In this document: positions 36,619-47,624 of the stretch, in pieces
Numbering within the stretch: position 1 is the first letter of the stretch
Layout: the number at the start of each line of letters is the position of its first letter
NCBI GenBank assembly: GCA_028871705.1
Contig: JAGWMP010000002.1
Location: 1 to 55,699, forward strand
DNA length: 55,699 nt
Direction of reading: 5' to 3'
Origin: Gammaproteobacteria bacterium
GTDB lineage: Bacteria > Pseudomonadota > Gammaproteobacteria > Steroidobacterales > Steroidobacteraceae
Program-made: the position numbers and the translations under genes
The notes under the pieces: model-generated
The model's input: only the letters and a program-made list of their open reading frames with translations
Told to the model about the DNA's origin: nothing
Database searches by the model: none

Positions 36619-38017
36619 ACTGCCAGGGATCGCTCTTGTCGATGTCCTCGGGGAAGAGGCGCTCGCGCTCGTGCAGCGGCGTCCAGTCGGTATATTCCCC
36701 GGACACCGGGCCTAAGTACGGCATGCAGATCTCGAGGTTGCGCCGGAAGTCCATCTCGTCGGGCTCGACGAGTCCCAGGTTCGGGTTCTCCATCGCCCAG
36801 ATCACCCCGGCAAGCACCGCCACGGTCACCTGCAGGCTCGTGGCGTTGTTGTAGGGGGCGAGCTGGCGCGCCTCGCCGATCGAGAGCTGCGAGCCGTACC
36901 AGTAGGCGTTACGGCGGTGGCCGGCGAGCAGCACGCCGAGCTCGTCGATCCCAGAGGTGATGTCGTCCATGAGGATGCGCTGGCGCTCCTGCTGCACGTA
37001 GTTGCGGCCGGCGAGCTCGTGCACCGACATGACCGCCGCGTCGCACGGGTGATAGGCGTAGTGCACCGTCGGGCGGTAAACCACCTGCGCCCCCTCGCGC
37101 ACCGTGTAGTAATCGGCGATCGAGATCGCCTCGCCGTGGGTGATGCACAAGCCGTGGAAGTGCCCGGCGCGCGGCGTCCAGGTGCGCACCCGCGTCGCCG
37201 CCCCCGGCTGCATGAGATAGATCGCGGCGAGACAGCCGAAGTCGTGGCGCTTGCCGTCGCGCGGGAAGTTGCGCTCGTGCGTGCCCCAGCCCATCTCGCT
37301 CGGCTGCGAGCCCTCGGAGACGAAGCCGTCGATCGACCAGGTATTGACGAACTCGCCGGGCAGCTTCGGCTTGCTCGAGATCTGGGTGTCGCGCTCGGCG
37401 ACGTGGATCACCTTGACGCCGAGCCGGCGCGCGAGCTCACCCCACTCGGCGCGGCTCGCCGGATTGCCGGCCTCGACCTTGGTGTCCTGCGCGATGTTGA
37501 GCAGCGCCTGCTTGACGAAGTGCGACACCAGCCCCGGGTTGGCGCCGTGGGTCAGCACCGCGGTCGGGGCACGCTCGTTCCCGGCGCGCAACGCCAGGGC
37601 CTCCTCGCGCAGCGCGTAGTTGGTGCGGCGCGCCACGGGCACGGTCGGATCGGTATAGCCGCCGGGCCAGGGCTCGATGCAGGTATCGATGTACATCGCG
37701 CCTTTTTCCCAGCACAGCTTGATGAGCGCGATGCTCGAGACCTCGACCGAAACGTTGATGAGAAAATCCCCGCGCCCGAGCAGCGGATTGAGCACGCGGC
37801 GGAAGTTCTCGCGCGTCAGCCGCTCCTTCACGAACCTGACGCCGAATTTCGCCGCCTCCTCGTTCCCCTTGTCCTCGGCGGTGACGATGGTGATGCGCTC
37901 GGGAGCGACGCCGATGTGCCGCAGCACCAGCGGCAATACGCCCTGGCCGATGCTGCCGAAGCCGATGAAGAGAATCCGCCCGGGGAACTCGACGTGAACT
38001 TTGTGCTCGTTGCTCAT
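36593..38017 (-). CDS. hss: Homospermidine synthase
   Basis: This NAD-dependent enzyme makes sym-homospermidine from two putrescine molecules (or putrescine and spermidine). The 474-residue protein has the Rossmann motif LFIGFGSIGQGVLPL. It also has family segments such as YIDTCIEPWPGGY, THGANPGLVSHFVKQALL, GHFHGLCITHGEAISIADYY and HPCDAAVMSVHEL. The saccharopine-dehydrogenase-like fold and this length match bacterial Hss. ATG 38017 gives MSNEHKVHVEFPGRI. An arginine decarboxylase gene lies less than 2 kb away, which makes a polyamine role coherent. Confidence 0.93.
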   Translation of the reverse strand: MSNEHKVHVEFPGRILFIGFGSIGQGVLPLVLRHIGVAPERITIVTAEDKGNEEAAKFGVRFVKERLTRENFRRVLNPLLGRGDFLINVSVEVSSIALIKLCWEKGAMYIDTCIEPWPGGYTDPTVPVARRTNYALREEALALRAGNERAPTAVLTHGANPGLVSHFVKQALLNIAQDTKVEAGNPASRAEWGELARRLGVKVIHVAERDTQISSKPKLPGEFVNTWSIDGFVSEGSQPSEMGWGTHERNFPRDGKRHDFGCLAAIYLMQPGAATRVRTWTPRAGHFHGLCITHGEAISIADYYTVREGAQVVYRPTVHYAYHPCDAAVMSVHELAGRNYVQQERQRILMDDITSGIDELGVLLAGHRRNAYWYGSQLSIGEARQLAPYNNATSLQVTVAVLAGVIWAMENPNLGLVEPDEMDFRRNLEICMPYLGPVSGEYTDWTPLHERERLFPEDIDKSDPWQFKNVRVLW

Positions 38018-38126
38018 GATGCCCGTTGCTCGAGTGGACCGTGAACGGGCACACCCGGTGCACCCGCCGCCAGTGCGGAGCGTATCAATCGGCCGTGCGC
38101 GGGTCACGCGGCTTACCGCCGCGCGC

Positions 38127-38786
38127 TCATCTCCAGTGCGGCGGGTAGGTGCGCTCGTAGCCGGGGAGCGAGGCGACGCGCTCGAGCCAGCGGCCGAGCG
38201 CCGGGTAGTTGACTTCCACCGGCATGAAGCGCGAGGACAGCTCGCGCGCCTCGGGGCGCTCGAGCGCCCGCTTCAGCAGCTGGATGCCCGGGAAGATCAC
38301 CATGTCGACCGCCGAGCATGCATCGCCCACCACCCACTCGCCCTTCGACAGCCTGCCTTCGATGGTGCGCGCCTCGTTCGCGACCGCGTGCATGGCGCTC
38401 GTGACCTCATCCCCGGCGAGATCGCCTTCGTGCTGGAACACCGCGCGCGTGATGGTGCGCAGCTGCGGCTCGATGTAGGCCTGGTACTCGCAGATCACCC
38501 GCATGATGACCCCCGCCTCCTCGGGCGTGCGCCCGAAGATCGGCGGCTGCGGGTACTTCAGATCGAGGTAATAAAGAATGGCGAGCGACTCGAAGCACAC
38601 GTAGTCGCCGTCCTTCAGTACCGGCACGCGGCCGCGCGGATTGAGCGCCAGCATCTCGTGGGACTTGTGCTCCTGCTTGGAGAACTGCAGCAGGTGGCTC
38701 ACGTAGGGCAGCCGCTTGTACTCGAGCGCCAGCAGCACCCGCCACGCGTAGGGACTGCCGCTGCCCCAGTAGACGTCGATTGCCAT
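38127..38786 (-). CDS. Glutathione S-transferase family protein
   Basis: The 219-residue protein has an N-terminal thioredoxin-like GST domain ([40 protein letters not shown], then YYLD, which includes the glutathione-binding ES pair) and an all-helical C-terminal domain ([18 protein letters not shown], typical of GST helix 6). ATG 38786 has GAGGGA upstream. The catalytic residue is probably the Ser or Tyr of SPY. It lies divergent from the sulfurtransferase gene. Its substrate is unknown. Confidence 0.88.
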   Translation of the reverse strand: MAIDVYWGSGSPYAWRVLLALEYKRLPYVSHLLQFSKQEHKSHEMLALNPRGRVPVLKDGDYVCFESLAILYYLDLKYPQPPIFGRTPEEAGVIMRVICEYQAYIEPQLRTITRAVFQHEGDLAGDEVTSAMHAVANEARTIEGRLSKGEWVVGDACSAVDMVIFPGIQLLKRALERPEARELSSRFMPVEVNYPALGRWLERVASLPGYERTYPPHWR

Positions 38787-38851
38787 CGGTCCCTCAGCAC
38801 TTGGTGCTGCGGTGATTGTAACGACAAGTGCTTCGCGCCGAAAATGCGCGC

Positions 38852-39721
38852 ATGGCTGCAACGCTGATCGATGCCGCGGGGCTCGCCCGCCACCTGGGCG
38901 ACGGCGACTGGCTGTGCATCGACTGCCGCTTCGACCTCGCCCGCCCCGAATGGGGGGCGCAGGCCTTCGCCGCCGCTCACATCCCCGGTGCGCTGTACGC
39001 CCACCTCGACCGCGATCTCTCCGGGCCGCGCACCGCGGCGAGCGGCCGTCATCCCCTGCCCGACCCGGCGGCACTCGCCGCCACCTTCAGCCGCTTCGGC
39101 ATCGATGCCCGCGTTCAGGTCGTCGCCTGCGACCAGGGGCCGGGCGCCTACGCGGCGCGGCTCTGGTGGCTGCTGCGCTGGCTCGGCCACGAGCAGGTGG
39201 CGGTGCTCGACGGGGGCTTCGGCGCCTGGGAGCGCGCCGGGCTGGCGGTGACGGGGGAGCGCACCTCGCGGCCGGCGCGCCGCTTCGAGGCGCGTGCCCC
39301 CGCCGACCGCGTGGTGAGCACGGCGGCGATCGCCGCGGCGCTCGGCCGCGGCGACCTCGCGCGCGGCGAGCCGCTGCTGGTCGACGCGCGCGCCGCCGAC
39401 CGCTTCGCGGGCGAGAACGAGACCATCGACCCGGTCGCCGGCCACATCCCGGGCGCGCGCAACCACCCCTTCGCCCGCAACCTCGACGCGCGCGGGCACT
39501 TCCTGCCGCCGGCGGAGCTGCGCCGTGCGTGGAGCGCGACGCTCGGCGGGCGGGCGCCCGAGGCGCTGGTCGCGATGTGCGGCTCGGGTGTAACCGCCTG
39601 TCACAACCTGCTCGCGCTCGAGCACGCCGGACTTCCCGGAGCGAAGCTCTACGCCGGCTCGTGGAGCGAGTGGATCCGCGATCCGGCGCGCGCGGTGGCG
39701 CGTGGTGGCGACGATGTGTGA
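38852..39721 (+). CDS. sseA: 3-mercaptopyruvate sulfurtransferase (two rhodanese domains)
   Basis: The 289-residue protein has tandem rhodanese domains. The C-terminal active-site loop is [10 protein letters not shown]; the CG[ST]GVTA form is typical of 3-mercaptopyruvate sulfurtransferase and differs from thiosulfate sulfurtransferase (CRKGVTA). The N-terminal domain has [17 protein letters not shown] and [18 protein letters not shown]. The enzyme moves sulfur from 3-mercaptopyruvate to thiol acceptors or cyanide. ATG 38852 is chosen over a GTG eight codons upstream. The stop lies 45 bp before the speA start. Confidence 0.88.
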   Translation: MAATLIDAAGLARHLGDGDWLCIDCRFDLARPEWGAQAFAAAHIPGALYAHLDRDLSGPRTAASGRHPLPDPAALAATFSRFGIDARVQVVACDQGPGAYAARLWWLLRWLGHEQVAVLDGGFGAWERAGLAVTGERTSRPARRFEARAPADRVVSTAAIAAALGRGDLARGEPLLVDARAADRFAGENETIDPVAGHIPGARNHPFARNLDARGHFLPPAELRRAWSATLGGRAPEALVAMCGSGVTACHNLLALEHAGLPGAKLYAGSWSEWIRDPARAVARGGDDV

Positions 39722-39752
39722 CGCGGCACTCTCACTCGCCACACAATTTTGA

Positions 39753-39758
39753 TATAAC
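39753..39758 (+). promoter_or_regulatory. Possible -10 element ahead of speA
   Basis: TATAAC lies 8 bp before the speA GTG, in an AT-rich patch (ACAATTTTGATATAAC) that stands out in this GC-rich DNA. No good -35 box is seen at the right distance. If used, the transcript would start almost at the GTG and be leaderless; no Shine-Dalgarno sequence is present. Confidence 0.3.
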
Positions 39759-39766
39759 GCGGACCC

Positions 39767-41746
<1,980 letters not shown>

Positions 41747-41748
41747 GT

Positions 41749-42303
41749 TCAGGCCAGCGCCGCCAGCACCGCGAGCGCCAGGAACACCGCGGCACCGATC
41801 CGGTGCATGAGCTGTACGGGGATGCGCTCGGCCACCGCGCGGCCGAGCAGCACCGCCGGCACGTCGCAGATCAGCATCCCGAGCGTGGTGCCGGCGACTA
41901 CCGGCAGCAGCACCCGATAACGCGCGGCCAGCGCCAGTGTGGCGATCTGCGTCTTGTCGCCCATCTCGACCAGGAAGAAGGTGACGACGGTCGTGCCGTA
42001 GGCGCCCAAACGCGTCGCGCGTGCGCCGGCGGCCGGCTCCTCGTCGGGAATCAGCATCCACACCGCCGTGGCGAGAAAGGAGGCCACCAGCAGCCAGCGC
42101 AGCACCTGCGGCGAGAGCAACGCGGCGAGCAGCATGCCGACGGCGCCGGCGGTCAGATGGTTGAGGAGTACGGCCGTCACGATCCCGGCGATCACCGGCA
42201 CCGGCGCGCGAAAGCGCGCCGCCAGCAGCAGCGCGAGCAGCTGCGTCTTGTCGCCGAGCTCCGCGAGCGCGACGACGCCCGCGGAGACCAGAAATGCTTC
42301 CAT
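41749..42303 (-). CDS. GDT1/TMEM165 family (UPF0016) cation exporter
   Basis: The 184-residue inner-membrane protein has six or seven spans and two copies of the family signature: ELGDKTQLLALLLAARF near the start and EMGDKTQIATLALAARY in the second half. Such proteins export Mn2+ or Ca2+ in exchange for protons. ATG 42303 opens directly into the first signature helix; a longer frame upstream is not supported. It converges on speA with only 2 bp between the stops. Confidence 0.92.
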   Translation of the reverse strand: MEAFLVSAGVVALAELGDKTQLLALLLAARFRAPVPVIAGIVTAVLLNHLTAGAVGMLLAALLSPQVLRWLLVASFLATAVWMLIPDEEPAAGARATRLGAYGTTVVTFFLVEMGDKTQIATLALAARYRVLLPVVAGTTLGMLICDVPAVLLGRAVAERIPVQLMHRIGAAVFLALAVLAALA

Positions 42304-42540
42304 GGAGACCCTCGAGGTTTGCGTCCCGGTGGGGCCGGGAGTAGCATGACACGGGCGTTCGTATCCGTCGTGGATGAGTGCGCTTTGTACGATTGTGTTG
42401 ACTTCCCTTCCCGCCGCGCGCTCCTCATCCGTGCGCGAACGCAGGTGCAGGCCGCCGGCCCAAGCGCTGCGCATCGACTGAAACACTGTCGTGTGCCTTG
42501 AAGCCTTGACCTGTTTGATCCTTCACGCGGTTCATGCGAC

Positions 42541-42556
42541 CGCCGCGCATGCGGCG
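42541..42556. repeat. 16-bp perfect palindrome in the leader of the RRM gene
   Basis: CGCCGCGCATGCGGCG reads the same on both strands and lies about 36 bp before the GTG of the RNA-binding protein gene. In RNA it could form a 6-bp hairpin with a GCAU loop. It might regulate the gene or be chance in GC-rich DNA. Confidence 0.35.
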
Positions 42557-42591
42557 TGCCGCTGTCCGCATTTTCATAGAGAGACCGCCCA

Positions 42592-42873
42592 GTGACGACG
42601 ATTTACGTAGGCAATCTGCCCTTCACCGCCACCGAGCAGGACGTGAAGGCCTTGTTCGAGCGCCATGGCAAGGTGGAGTCCGTCAAACTGATCAACGACA
42701 GGGAAACCGGTAAGCCGCGCGGCTTCGGTTTCGTCGACATGCCGCAGAGCGAGGCGCAGGCCGCGATCCAGGCTCTGAACGGCTTCCAGATGGCCGGCCG
42801 CCCGCTGCGCGTCAACGAGGCGCAGGAGCGCCCGCAGCGTCCGCGCCAGGGCGGCGGTCCCTTCCGTCGCTGA
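42592..42873 (+). CDS. RRM-domain RNA-binding protein
   Basis: The 93-residue protein has a single RNA recognition motif with RNP2 (IYVGNL) and RNP1 (RGFGFVDM), then a short Arg/Gly/Pro-rich tail (RPQRPRQGGGPFRR). It resembles the small glycine-rich RNA-binding proteins of cyanobacteria and many Proteobacteria, several of which respond to cold. The start is GTG 42592; the upstream AGAGAGA is a weak ribosome binding site. A clear intrinsic terminator follows, so it is a single-gene unit. Confidence 0.93.
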   Translation: MTTIYVGNLPFTATEQDVKALFERHGKVESVKLINDRETGKPRGFGFVDMPQSEAQAAIQALNGFQMAGRPLRVNEAQERPQRPRQGGGPFRR

Positions 42874-42907
42874 ACTGTCACGGCCGGCCGTTGAAGCGCA
42901 CAAAGAA

Positions 42908-42930
42908 CCCCGCGCCCCGCGGGGTTTTTT
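42908..42930 (+). terminator. Intrinsic terminator after the RRM gene
   Basis: A 6-bp stem, CCCCGC (42908-42913) with GCGGGG (42919-42924), a 5-base loop and a run of six T (42925-42930) lie 35 bp after the stop of the RNA-binding protein gene. Confidence 0.9.
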
Positions 42931-42979
42931 CATGTGGCGGCCAAGGGGTAGGCGGCGGCGTACGTTGCACGGGATCGTC

Positions 42980-43816
42980 ATGACCATCGACAAGAACAAG
43001 AAGAGATGGGCGGCACTCGCCGCCGCGGCGCTGCTGCTCGGCGCGTGCACCGCTTACAGCACCCGCCAGAGCACTTCGCTCGCGCTCGATCGCATCCTCG
43101 CGGGCGATCAGAGATCGGAGCAGAACCGCGCGCGCGACCGCTACCGCCACCCGAAGGCGACGCTGCTGTTCTTCGGCATCCGCCCCGAGATGAGCGTGCT
43201 CGAGGTGTGGCCGGAGCCGGGCTGGTACACGGAGGTACTGGCGCCGCTCCTGGCCGACAAGGGCCATTACTACGCCGGCGTGATCGCCGCCGATCCCAAG
43301 AGCCCGTACGTCACGCATCGCCTCGAGGCCTACCGGCAGAAGCTCGCCGCACGCCCCGAGGTCTACGGGCACGTGACGGTCGTGACCTTCCCGCTCGACG
43401 GTTCCGACGTGGTGCCGCCCGGCACGCTCGACATGATCCTCACCTTCCGCAACATCCATAACTGGATGGCGCACGCTCAGGCGGCCGCGGCTTTCGCCAC
43501 CATGTTCCGGGCCTTGAAGCCCGGCGGGGTGCTCGGCGTCACCGAGCACCGCGGCGACCCCGCCGTGCCGCAGGACCCGAAGGCGAAGAGTGGCTACGTC
43601 AACGAGGACTACGCCATCCGGCTGATCGAGGCGGCGGGCTTTCGGCTCGAGGCGAGCTCGCAGGTGAACGCCAATCCGAAAGACACCCGGGACTACGAGC
43701 AGGGCGTGTGGACGCTGCCGCCCACCTACGAGCTCGGCGACAAGGACCGCGAGAAGTACGCGGCCATCGGCGAGAGCGACCGCTTCACGCTGAAATTCGT
43801 CAAGCCCGCGCGATAA
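42980..43816 (+). CDS. Exported methyltransferase-like lipoprotein
   Basis: The 278-residue protein has a lipoprotein signal (WAALAAAALLLGACTAYS; Cys after LLGA) followed by a class I methyltransferase-like domain. The usual SAM loop GxGxG is replaced by VLEVWPEPGWYTEVLAP, but the acidic start and Gly remain. Later segments are typical: DMILTFRNIHNWM, MFRALKPGGVLGVTEH, and IRLIEAAGFRLEASSQV. It resembles predicted exported methyltransferases of the COG4798 type. ATG 42980 opens the signal peptide. How an enzyme outside the cytoplasm would get SAM is unclear, so it may have another role. Confidence 0.82.
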   Translation: MTIDKNKKRWAALAAAALLLGACTAYSTRQSTSLALDRILAGDQRSEQNRARDRYRHPKATLLFFGIRPEMSVLEVWPEPGWYTEVLAPLLADKGHYYAGVIAADPKSPYVTHRLEAYRQKLAARPEVYGHVTVVTFPLDGSDVVPPGTLDMILTFRNIHNWMAHAQAAAAFATMFRALKPGGVLGVTEHRGDPAVPQDPKAKSGYVNEDYAIRLIEAAGFRLEASSQVNANPKDTRDYEQGVWTLPPTYELGDKDREKYAAIGESDRFTLKFVKPAR

Positions 43817-43823
43817 CGCGCGC

Positions 43824-45917
43824 CTACCACATATCGCGCAGGCGGGCGCCCACGTCGACCGTCAGCTGCTGCTCGCCCGTGCCCTGGAGCGCATCCTCGC
43901 CGAGGCGGCTCGAGCCCTGGAAGATGGCGGCGTCGAGCGTCTTCAGTACCTTCTCGGTCATGAAGCGGCTGCGTCCGCCGTAGACGTGGGCATCGCCCTG
44001 GCGCGACTGCTGCGTCAGATGGAACTTCAGCGGCATGACGAGCGCGAGGTCGTTCTGGGCGCGCGTCAGCGCCACGTACAGGAGGCGCCGCTCCTCCTCG
44101 ATCAGCTCGGGTCTGCCGGTGGAGAATTCCGAGGGAAAACTGCCGTCCACCACGTTGAGCAGATACACCGTGTCCCACTCCATGCCCTTGGCCGAGTGGA
44201 TGGTGGACAGCACCAGGTAGTCTTCTTCCAGCGACGGCCGGCCGGCGAGATCGCTGGTGGCATGCGGTGGATCGAGCGTGAGCTCGGTGATGAAGCGCTC
44301 GCGCGAGGGATACTGGCCCGAGAGGTGCTCGAGCTGATCCAGGTCGCCGAGGCGCGTGTGAAAGTGCTCGTAGATGCGCTCGAAGTGCTTCTGGTACCAC
44401 TCGCGCGCCTGGTGCACCTGGCCGGCCCAGGGCAGCTGCGGGTCGGCGAGCGCACGCAGCAGCTCGATGAGCCGCCGCCAGTCGATCTCGTGGGTCTGCG
44501 GCGGCTTGAAGCCCGCGAGCGCCTCGAAGGTATTGCCGCCGGTCTCCATGTGCTCGATCGCGGCGGCGGCGTTCACCGGTCCCATGCCCGGCAGCAGCTG
44601 CAGCACGCGAAACGCCGCCAGGCTGTTGCGCGGGTTGTCGGCCCAGCGCAGTACCGCCAACAGGTCCTTGACGTGCGCGGCCTCGAGAAACCTGAGCCCG
44701 CCGTACTTGACGTACGGGATCTTGTGCTTGGTGAGCTCCACCTCGAGCACGTCGCTGTGACTCGCGCTGCGAAACAGTACCGCCTGGCGCCTGAGCGGTA
44801 CGTTGGCCTCGCGGCGGCGCAGCACTTCGGTGCGCACGTACTCGGCCTGGGTCTGCAGCTCGTCCACGGTCACGGCGCGCGGCCGCGTCCCCTGGCCGCG
44901 CACCGACAGGAGGTACTTGCGCTGCTCGCGCGGCGCCTCGCCCATCACCGCGTTGGCGACGTCGAGCACCTGCTGGGTCGAGCGGTAGTTCTGCGCGAGC
45001 GCCACCACCTCGGCGCGCGGCTGAAAGCGCTGCGCGAAGCCGAGGATGTTCTCGACCGCCGCGGCGCGGAACGAATAGATCGCCTGCGCGTCGTCGCCCA
45101 CCACGGTGAGTCCCGCGCCGTCGGGCTTGAGCGCATGCAGGATCTCCGCCTGCAGCCGGTTGGTGTCCTGGTACTCATCGACCAGCACGTGATCGAAATG
45201 CGCGCCGATGTGCTGCGCGAGGCGCGCCTCGGACATCATGCCGTGCCAGTAGAGCAGCAGGTCGTCGTAGTCGAGCAGATGGGCGTGCTGCTTCTGCTCG
45301 ACGTAGCCGCGGAACAGCGCGGTCAGCTCCGTCTCCCACTGCAGGCACCACGGATAGTGCCGCTCGAGGGTCTCCTTGAGCGGCGCGCGCGTATTCACGC
45401 GATTCGAATAGATCGCAAGGCAGGTGTCCTTGCGCGGAAAGCGCTGGTCGCGGGCGGCGAGCCCGAGCTCGGCGCGCAGACTGTCCATGAGGTCGGCGGA
45501 GTCGCCGCGATCGATGACGCTGAAGTGCGGATCGAGCTGCAGGTGGCCCGCGTAATGGCGCAGCAGCCGGTTGCCGATCGAATGGAAGGTGCCGGCCCAG
45601 GCGAGGCGCTGCGAGATCGTGGCGCTCACGCCGCCCATCGACTCCTTCAGGGCCTGCTTGGTGATTTCGTGGGCGCGGCGGCGCATCTCGTGGGCGGCGC
45701 GGCGCGTGAAGGTCAGCATCAGGATGCGCGCCGGATCGACCCCGTGGATCACCAGGTGCGCCACGCGGTGCGCCAGAGTGTCGGTCTTGCCGGTGCCGGC
45801 CCCGGCGAGGATCAGGAGCGGCCCGGAGGCGAAACCCTTCTCGGGCAGCGGCTCGCCGTGCGTCACCGCCTTGCGCTGCGCGGCGTTGAGCTTGTCCAGA
45901 TGCGCGGTGGTGGCCAT
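43824..45917 (-). CDS. UvrD/Rep-type superfamily 1 DNA helicase
   Basis: The 697-residue ATP-dependent 3'-5' helicase has all SF1A motifs: LNAAQRKAVTH (Q motif), ILAGAGTGKTDTL (Walker A), FTRRAAHEMRRRAHE, VDEYQDTNRLQ (Walker B), GDDAQAIYSFRAA, AQNYRSTQQVL, TIHSAKGMEWDTVYL and EERRLLYVALTRA. It is slightly longer than Rep and lacks a nuclease domain. Such helicases act in DNA repair and replication restart. It differs from canonical UvrD or Rep in the C-terminal third, so no symbol is given. It converges on the methyltransferase-like gene. Confidence 0.92.
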   Translation of the reverse strand: MATTAHLDKLNAAQRKAVTHGEPLPEKGFASGPLLILAGAGTGKTDTLAHRVAHLVIHGVDPARILMLTFTRRAAHEMRRRAHEITKQALKESMGGVSATISQRLAWAGTFHSIGNRLLRHYAGHLQLDPHFSVIDRGDSADLMDSLRAELGLAARDQRFPRKDTCLAIYSNRVNTRAPLKETLERHYPWCLQWETELTALFRGYVEQKQHAHLLDYDDLLLYWHGMMSEARLAQHIGAHFDHVLVDEYQDTNRLQAEILHALKPDGAGLTVVGDDAQAIYSFRAAAVENILGFAQRFQPRAEVVALAQNYRSTQQVLDVANAVMGEAPREQRKYLLSVRGQGTRPRAVTVDELQTQAEYVRTEVLRRREANVPLRRQAVLFRSASHSDVLEVELTKHKIPYVKYGGLRFLEAAHVKDLLAVLRWADNPRNSLAAFRVLQLLPGMGPVNAAAAIEHMETGGNTFEALAGFKPPQTHEIDWRRLIELLRALADPQLPWAGQVHQAREWYQKHFERIYEHFHTRLGDLDQLEHLSGQYPSRERFITELTLDPPHATSDLAGRPSLEEDYLVLSTIHSAKGMEWDTVYLLNVVDGSFPSEFSTGRPELIEEERRLLYVALTRAQNDLALVMPLKFHLTQQSRQGDAHVYGGRSRFMTEKVLKTLDAAIFQGSSRLGEDALQGTGEQQLTVDVGARLRDMW

Positions 45918-45985
45918 GGGCGCGCCGACTATACCCGTGGCCGCGAGCGGCTGGCGACCGACGCCCGCACGACCCGCGGGTTAGG

Positions 45986-46534
45986 ATGCGCCGCATGAAA
46001 CCCGCCAGCGAAACCGTGCATTTCACCGGGCGCGTCATCCGCGTCACCACCGAGCAGGTGGTGCTGCCGAACGGCCACCGCGCCGAGCTCGAGGTCGTCC
46101 ACCACCCGGGCGGCGCCGCGGCCGTGGCGGTGGATGCGGCGCGGCAGGTGTGCCTGCTGCGCCAGTACCGCTACGTGGCCGGCGGGTGGCTGTGGGAGCT
46201 GCCCGCCGGCAAGCTCGAGCCGCGCGAGCCGCCGCTCGGCACCGCGCAGCGCGAGCTCATGGAGGAAGCGGGCGTCAGCGCGCGCCATTGGCGCCCGCTC
46301 GGCACCTGCCTGTCCTCGCCCGGAGTGTTCACCGAAGTCCTGCACCTCTACCTCGCTACCGGAGTCGCTCCCGCCGCCACGGCGCACGAGCGCGCCGAAG
46401 TGATCGAGATTCACTGGTTGCCGTTCGACACCGCCTGCGACTGGGCGCTCGATGGCACCATAACGGACGCCAAGACGATCGTCGGCCTGCTGCGCGCGCG
46501 GTTTGCCATAACCACCACAAGTGTCGCCATTTGA
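45986..46534 (+). CDS. NUDIX hydrolase (ADP-ribose pyrophosphatase-like)
   Basis: The 182-residue protein has an exact Nudix box GKLEPREPPLGTAQRELMEE, then AGV (GX5EX7REUXEEXGU), and the preceding LLRQYRYVAGGWLWELPAG found in ADP-ribose pyrophosphatases (NudF type). It would hydrolyse nucleoside diphosphates linked to another group. The start is ATG 45986 or ATG 45995. It is divergent from the helicase gene. The exact substrate is uncertain. Confidence 0.9.
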   Translation: MRRMKPASETVHFTGRVIRVTTEQVVLPNGHRAELEVVHHPGGAAAVAVDAARQVCLLRQYRYVAGGWLWELPAGKLEPREPPLGTAQRELMEEAGVSARHWRPLGTCLSSPGVFTEVLHLYLATGVAPAATAHERAEVIEIHWLPFDTACDWALDGTITDAKTIVGLLRARFAITTTSVAI

Positions 46535-46622
46535 TCCGTGACGCAGGTCGCAGAACGCCGGATGCCCGCGCGGTTACGCTTGGAAACGTGAAGCGCGTCT
46601 TGCGCCCGACGGTATTGATCCC

Positions 46623-46964
46623 GTGGACGACACGAGTAGAAAAACACAGTCCCAGGAGAGCCCCGCCACGGCAGGCGATGCCGAGCGGCGGCGTATCGGG
46701 TTGGTCGTGCACGACGACCGCGGCCAGGCCTCGGTCGAGTGGCGCGACGCGCCGAGCGACTACGAGCGTCCGGTGCTCGAAGTCATCGGCAATCCGCAGC
46801 TCGCCCTGAAGAGCGAAGAGAGCTACGACCCGTACGCGCGCCACACCGCGACCTATCCGAAGGCCGGCCCCGGCAGCACCACGCGCACGGATCTGCGCAA
46901 GCTCTCCGAGTGGATCAAGATGAAGCGGGCCCTCGAGGAGCGCAAGCAGCGCGGCGAGGACTAG
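46623..46964 (+). CDS. Hypothetical hydrophilic protein
   Basis: The 113-residue protein has a disordered, polar N-terminus. A central segment reads RRIGLVVHDDRGQASVEWRD, and a charged C-terminal helix reads TRTDLRKLSEWIKMKRALEE. No signal peptide, membrane span or known motif is seen. The start is GTG at 46623. Less biased composition before the gene (46535-46622) and a codon pattern with third-position GC support coding. Its stop overlaps the convergent 46961-47614 gene by 4 bp. Function unknown. Confidence 0.6.
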   Translation: MDDTSRKTQSQESPATAGDAERRRIGLVVHDDRGQASVEWRDAPSDYERPVLEVIGNPQLALKSEESYDPYARHTATYPKAGPGSTTRTDLRKLSEWIKMKRALEERKQRGED

Positions 46965-47614
46965 GACGTCCTCTCGATGTGCGCGCGCTTGCGCGCGTTG
47001 CCGAGCCGGTAGAAGCGCCGCAGCTCCGTGAGCACCTCCCGCTCCCCGTGCACGGGAGCGGCCAGCCGCCCCTCGAGCCGGCGGCAGAAGCGCTCGGCAT
47101 AGCGGCTCGCTTCCCCATACAAGCCGCGCCGCTGCGCGCTGAGCCGCGGATCGATGCGCGTGCGCTCGAACAGCGCACGGCGCAGCTCCGCCGGGAAATG
47201 GTCCGGGTACTGCCGGCGCATGAGCCAGTAGCTCGCCACGTACTTGTCGACCTCGGCCTGCATCTCGAGCTCGAGCAGCGACACCGGCTTGTCATGGCCG
47301 GCATTCCAGGCGAGATAGAGGAAGTGACTGACGCCCTCGAGCGCGGTCCACCAGTCGCCGAGGTTGGCGCCGTTCAACTCGATGAGCGGATCGGCGCCCG
47401 CCAGGCGCTCGAGGAGCTTCGGATCGAGGTACAGCGACAGCGCGAGCTCGCTGCCGTCCGCGCTCTGCGCCACGATGAGCTCCTCGTCGGCGAGGCCGCC
47501 GTGCGGCGCGCGCGGCAGCTGCCCGCGGTCGGTCACGAGGAAGTCGTACACGTCGTAGGCGACGCGTACGTCGTAGATGCCGCCGATGAGCTCCTGCAGG
47601 CGCGACAGCAGCAT
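46961..47614 (-). CDS. Uncharacterised soluble protein, second gene of a pair
   Basis: The 217-residue protein begins MLLSRLQELIGGIYDVRVAY. It has segments such as YDFLVTDRGQLPRA, YLDPKLLERLAG, LNDWW-like (NLGDWWTALEGVSHFLYLAW) and ELEMQAEVDKYVASYWLMRR. It is a mixed alpha/beta protein without signal peptide or membrane helix. GAAGG lies 7 bases before the ATG. It follows the 47625-48251 gene by 10 bp and is surely co-transcribed with it. I do not recognise the family; the conserved-looking Trp/His/Glu pattern (SHFLYLAWNAGHDKP) might include catalytic or metal residues. Confidence 0.7.
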   Translation of the reverse strand: MLLSRLQELIGGIYDVRVAYDVYDFLVTDRGQLPRAPHGGLADEELIVAQSADGSELALSLYLDPKLLERLAGADPLIELNGANLGDWWTALEGVSHFLYLAWNAGHDKPVSLLELEMQAEVDKYVASYWLMRRQYPDHFPAELRRALFERTRIDPRLSAQRRGLYGEASRYAERFCRRLEGRLAAPVHGEREVLTELRRFYRLGNARKRAHIERTS

Positions 47615-47624
47615 GCGCGCGCCT

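Noticed and set aside
42338-42360. GGGAGTAGC motif near the GDT1-type exporter, reminiscent of the manganese (yybP-ykoY) riboswitch
   Set aside because: It lies on the plus strand, opposite to the exporter gene, and the second conserved part of the aptamer is not seen.
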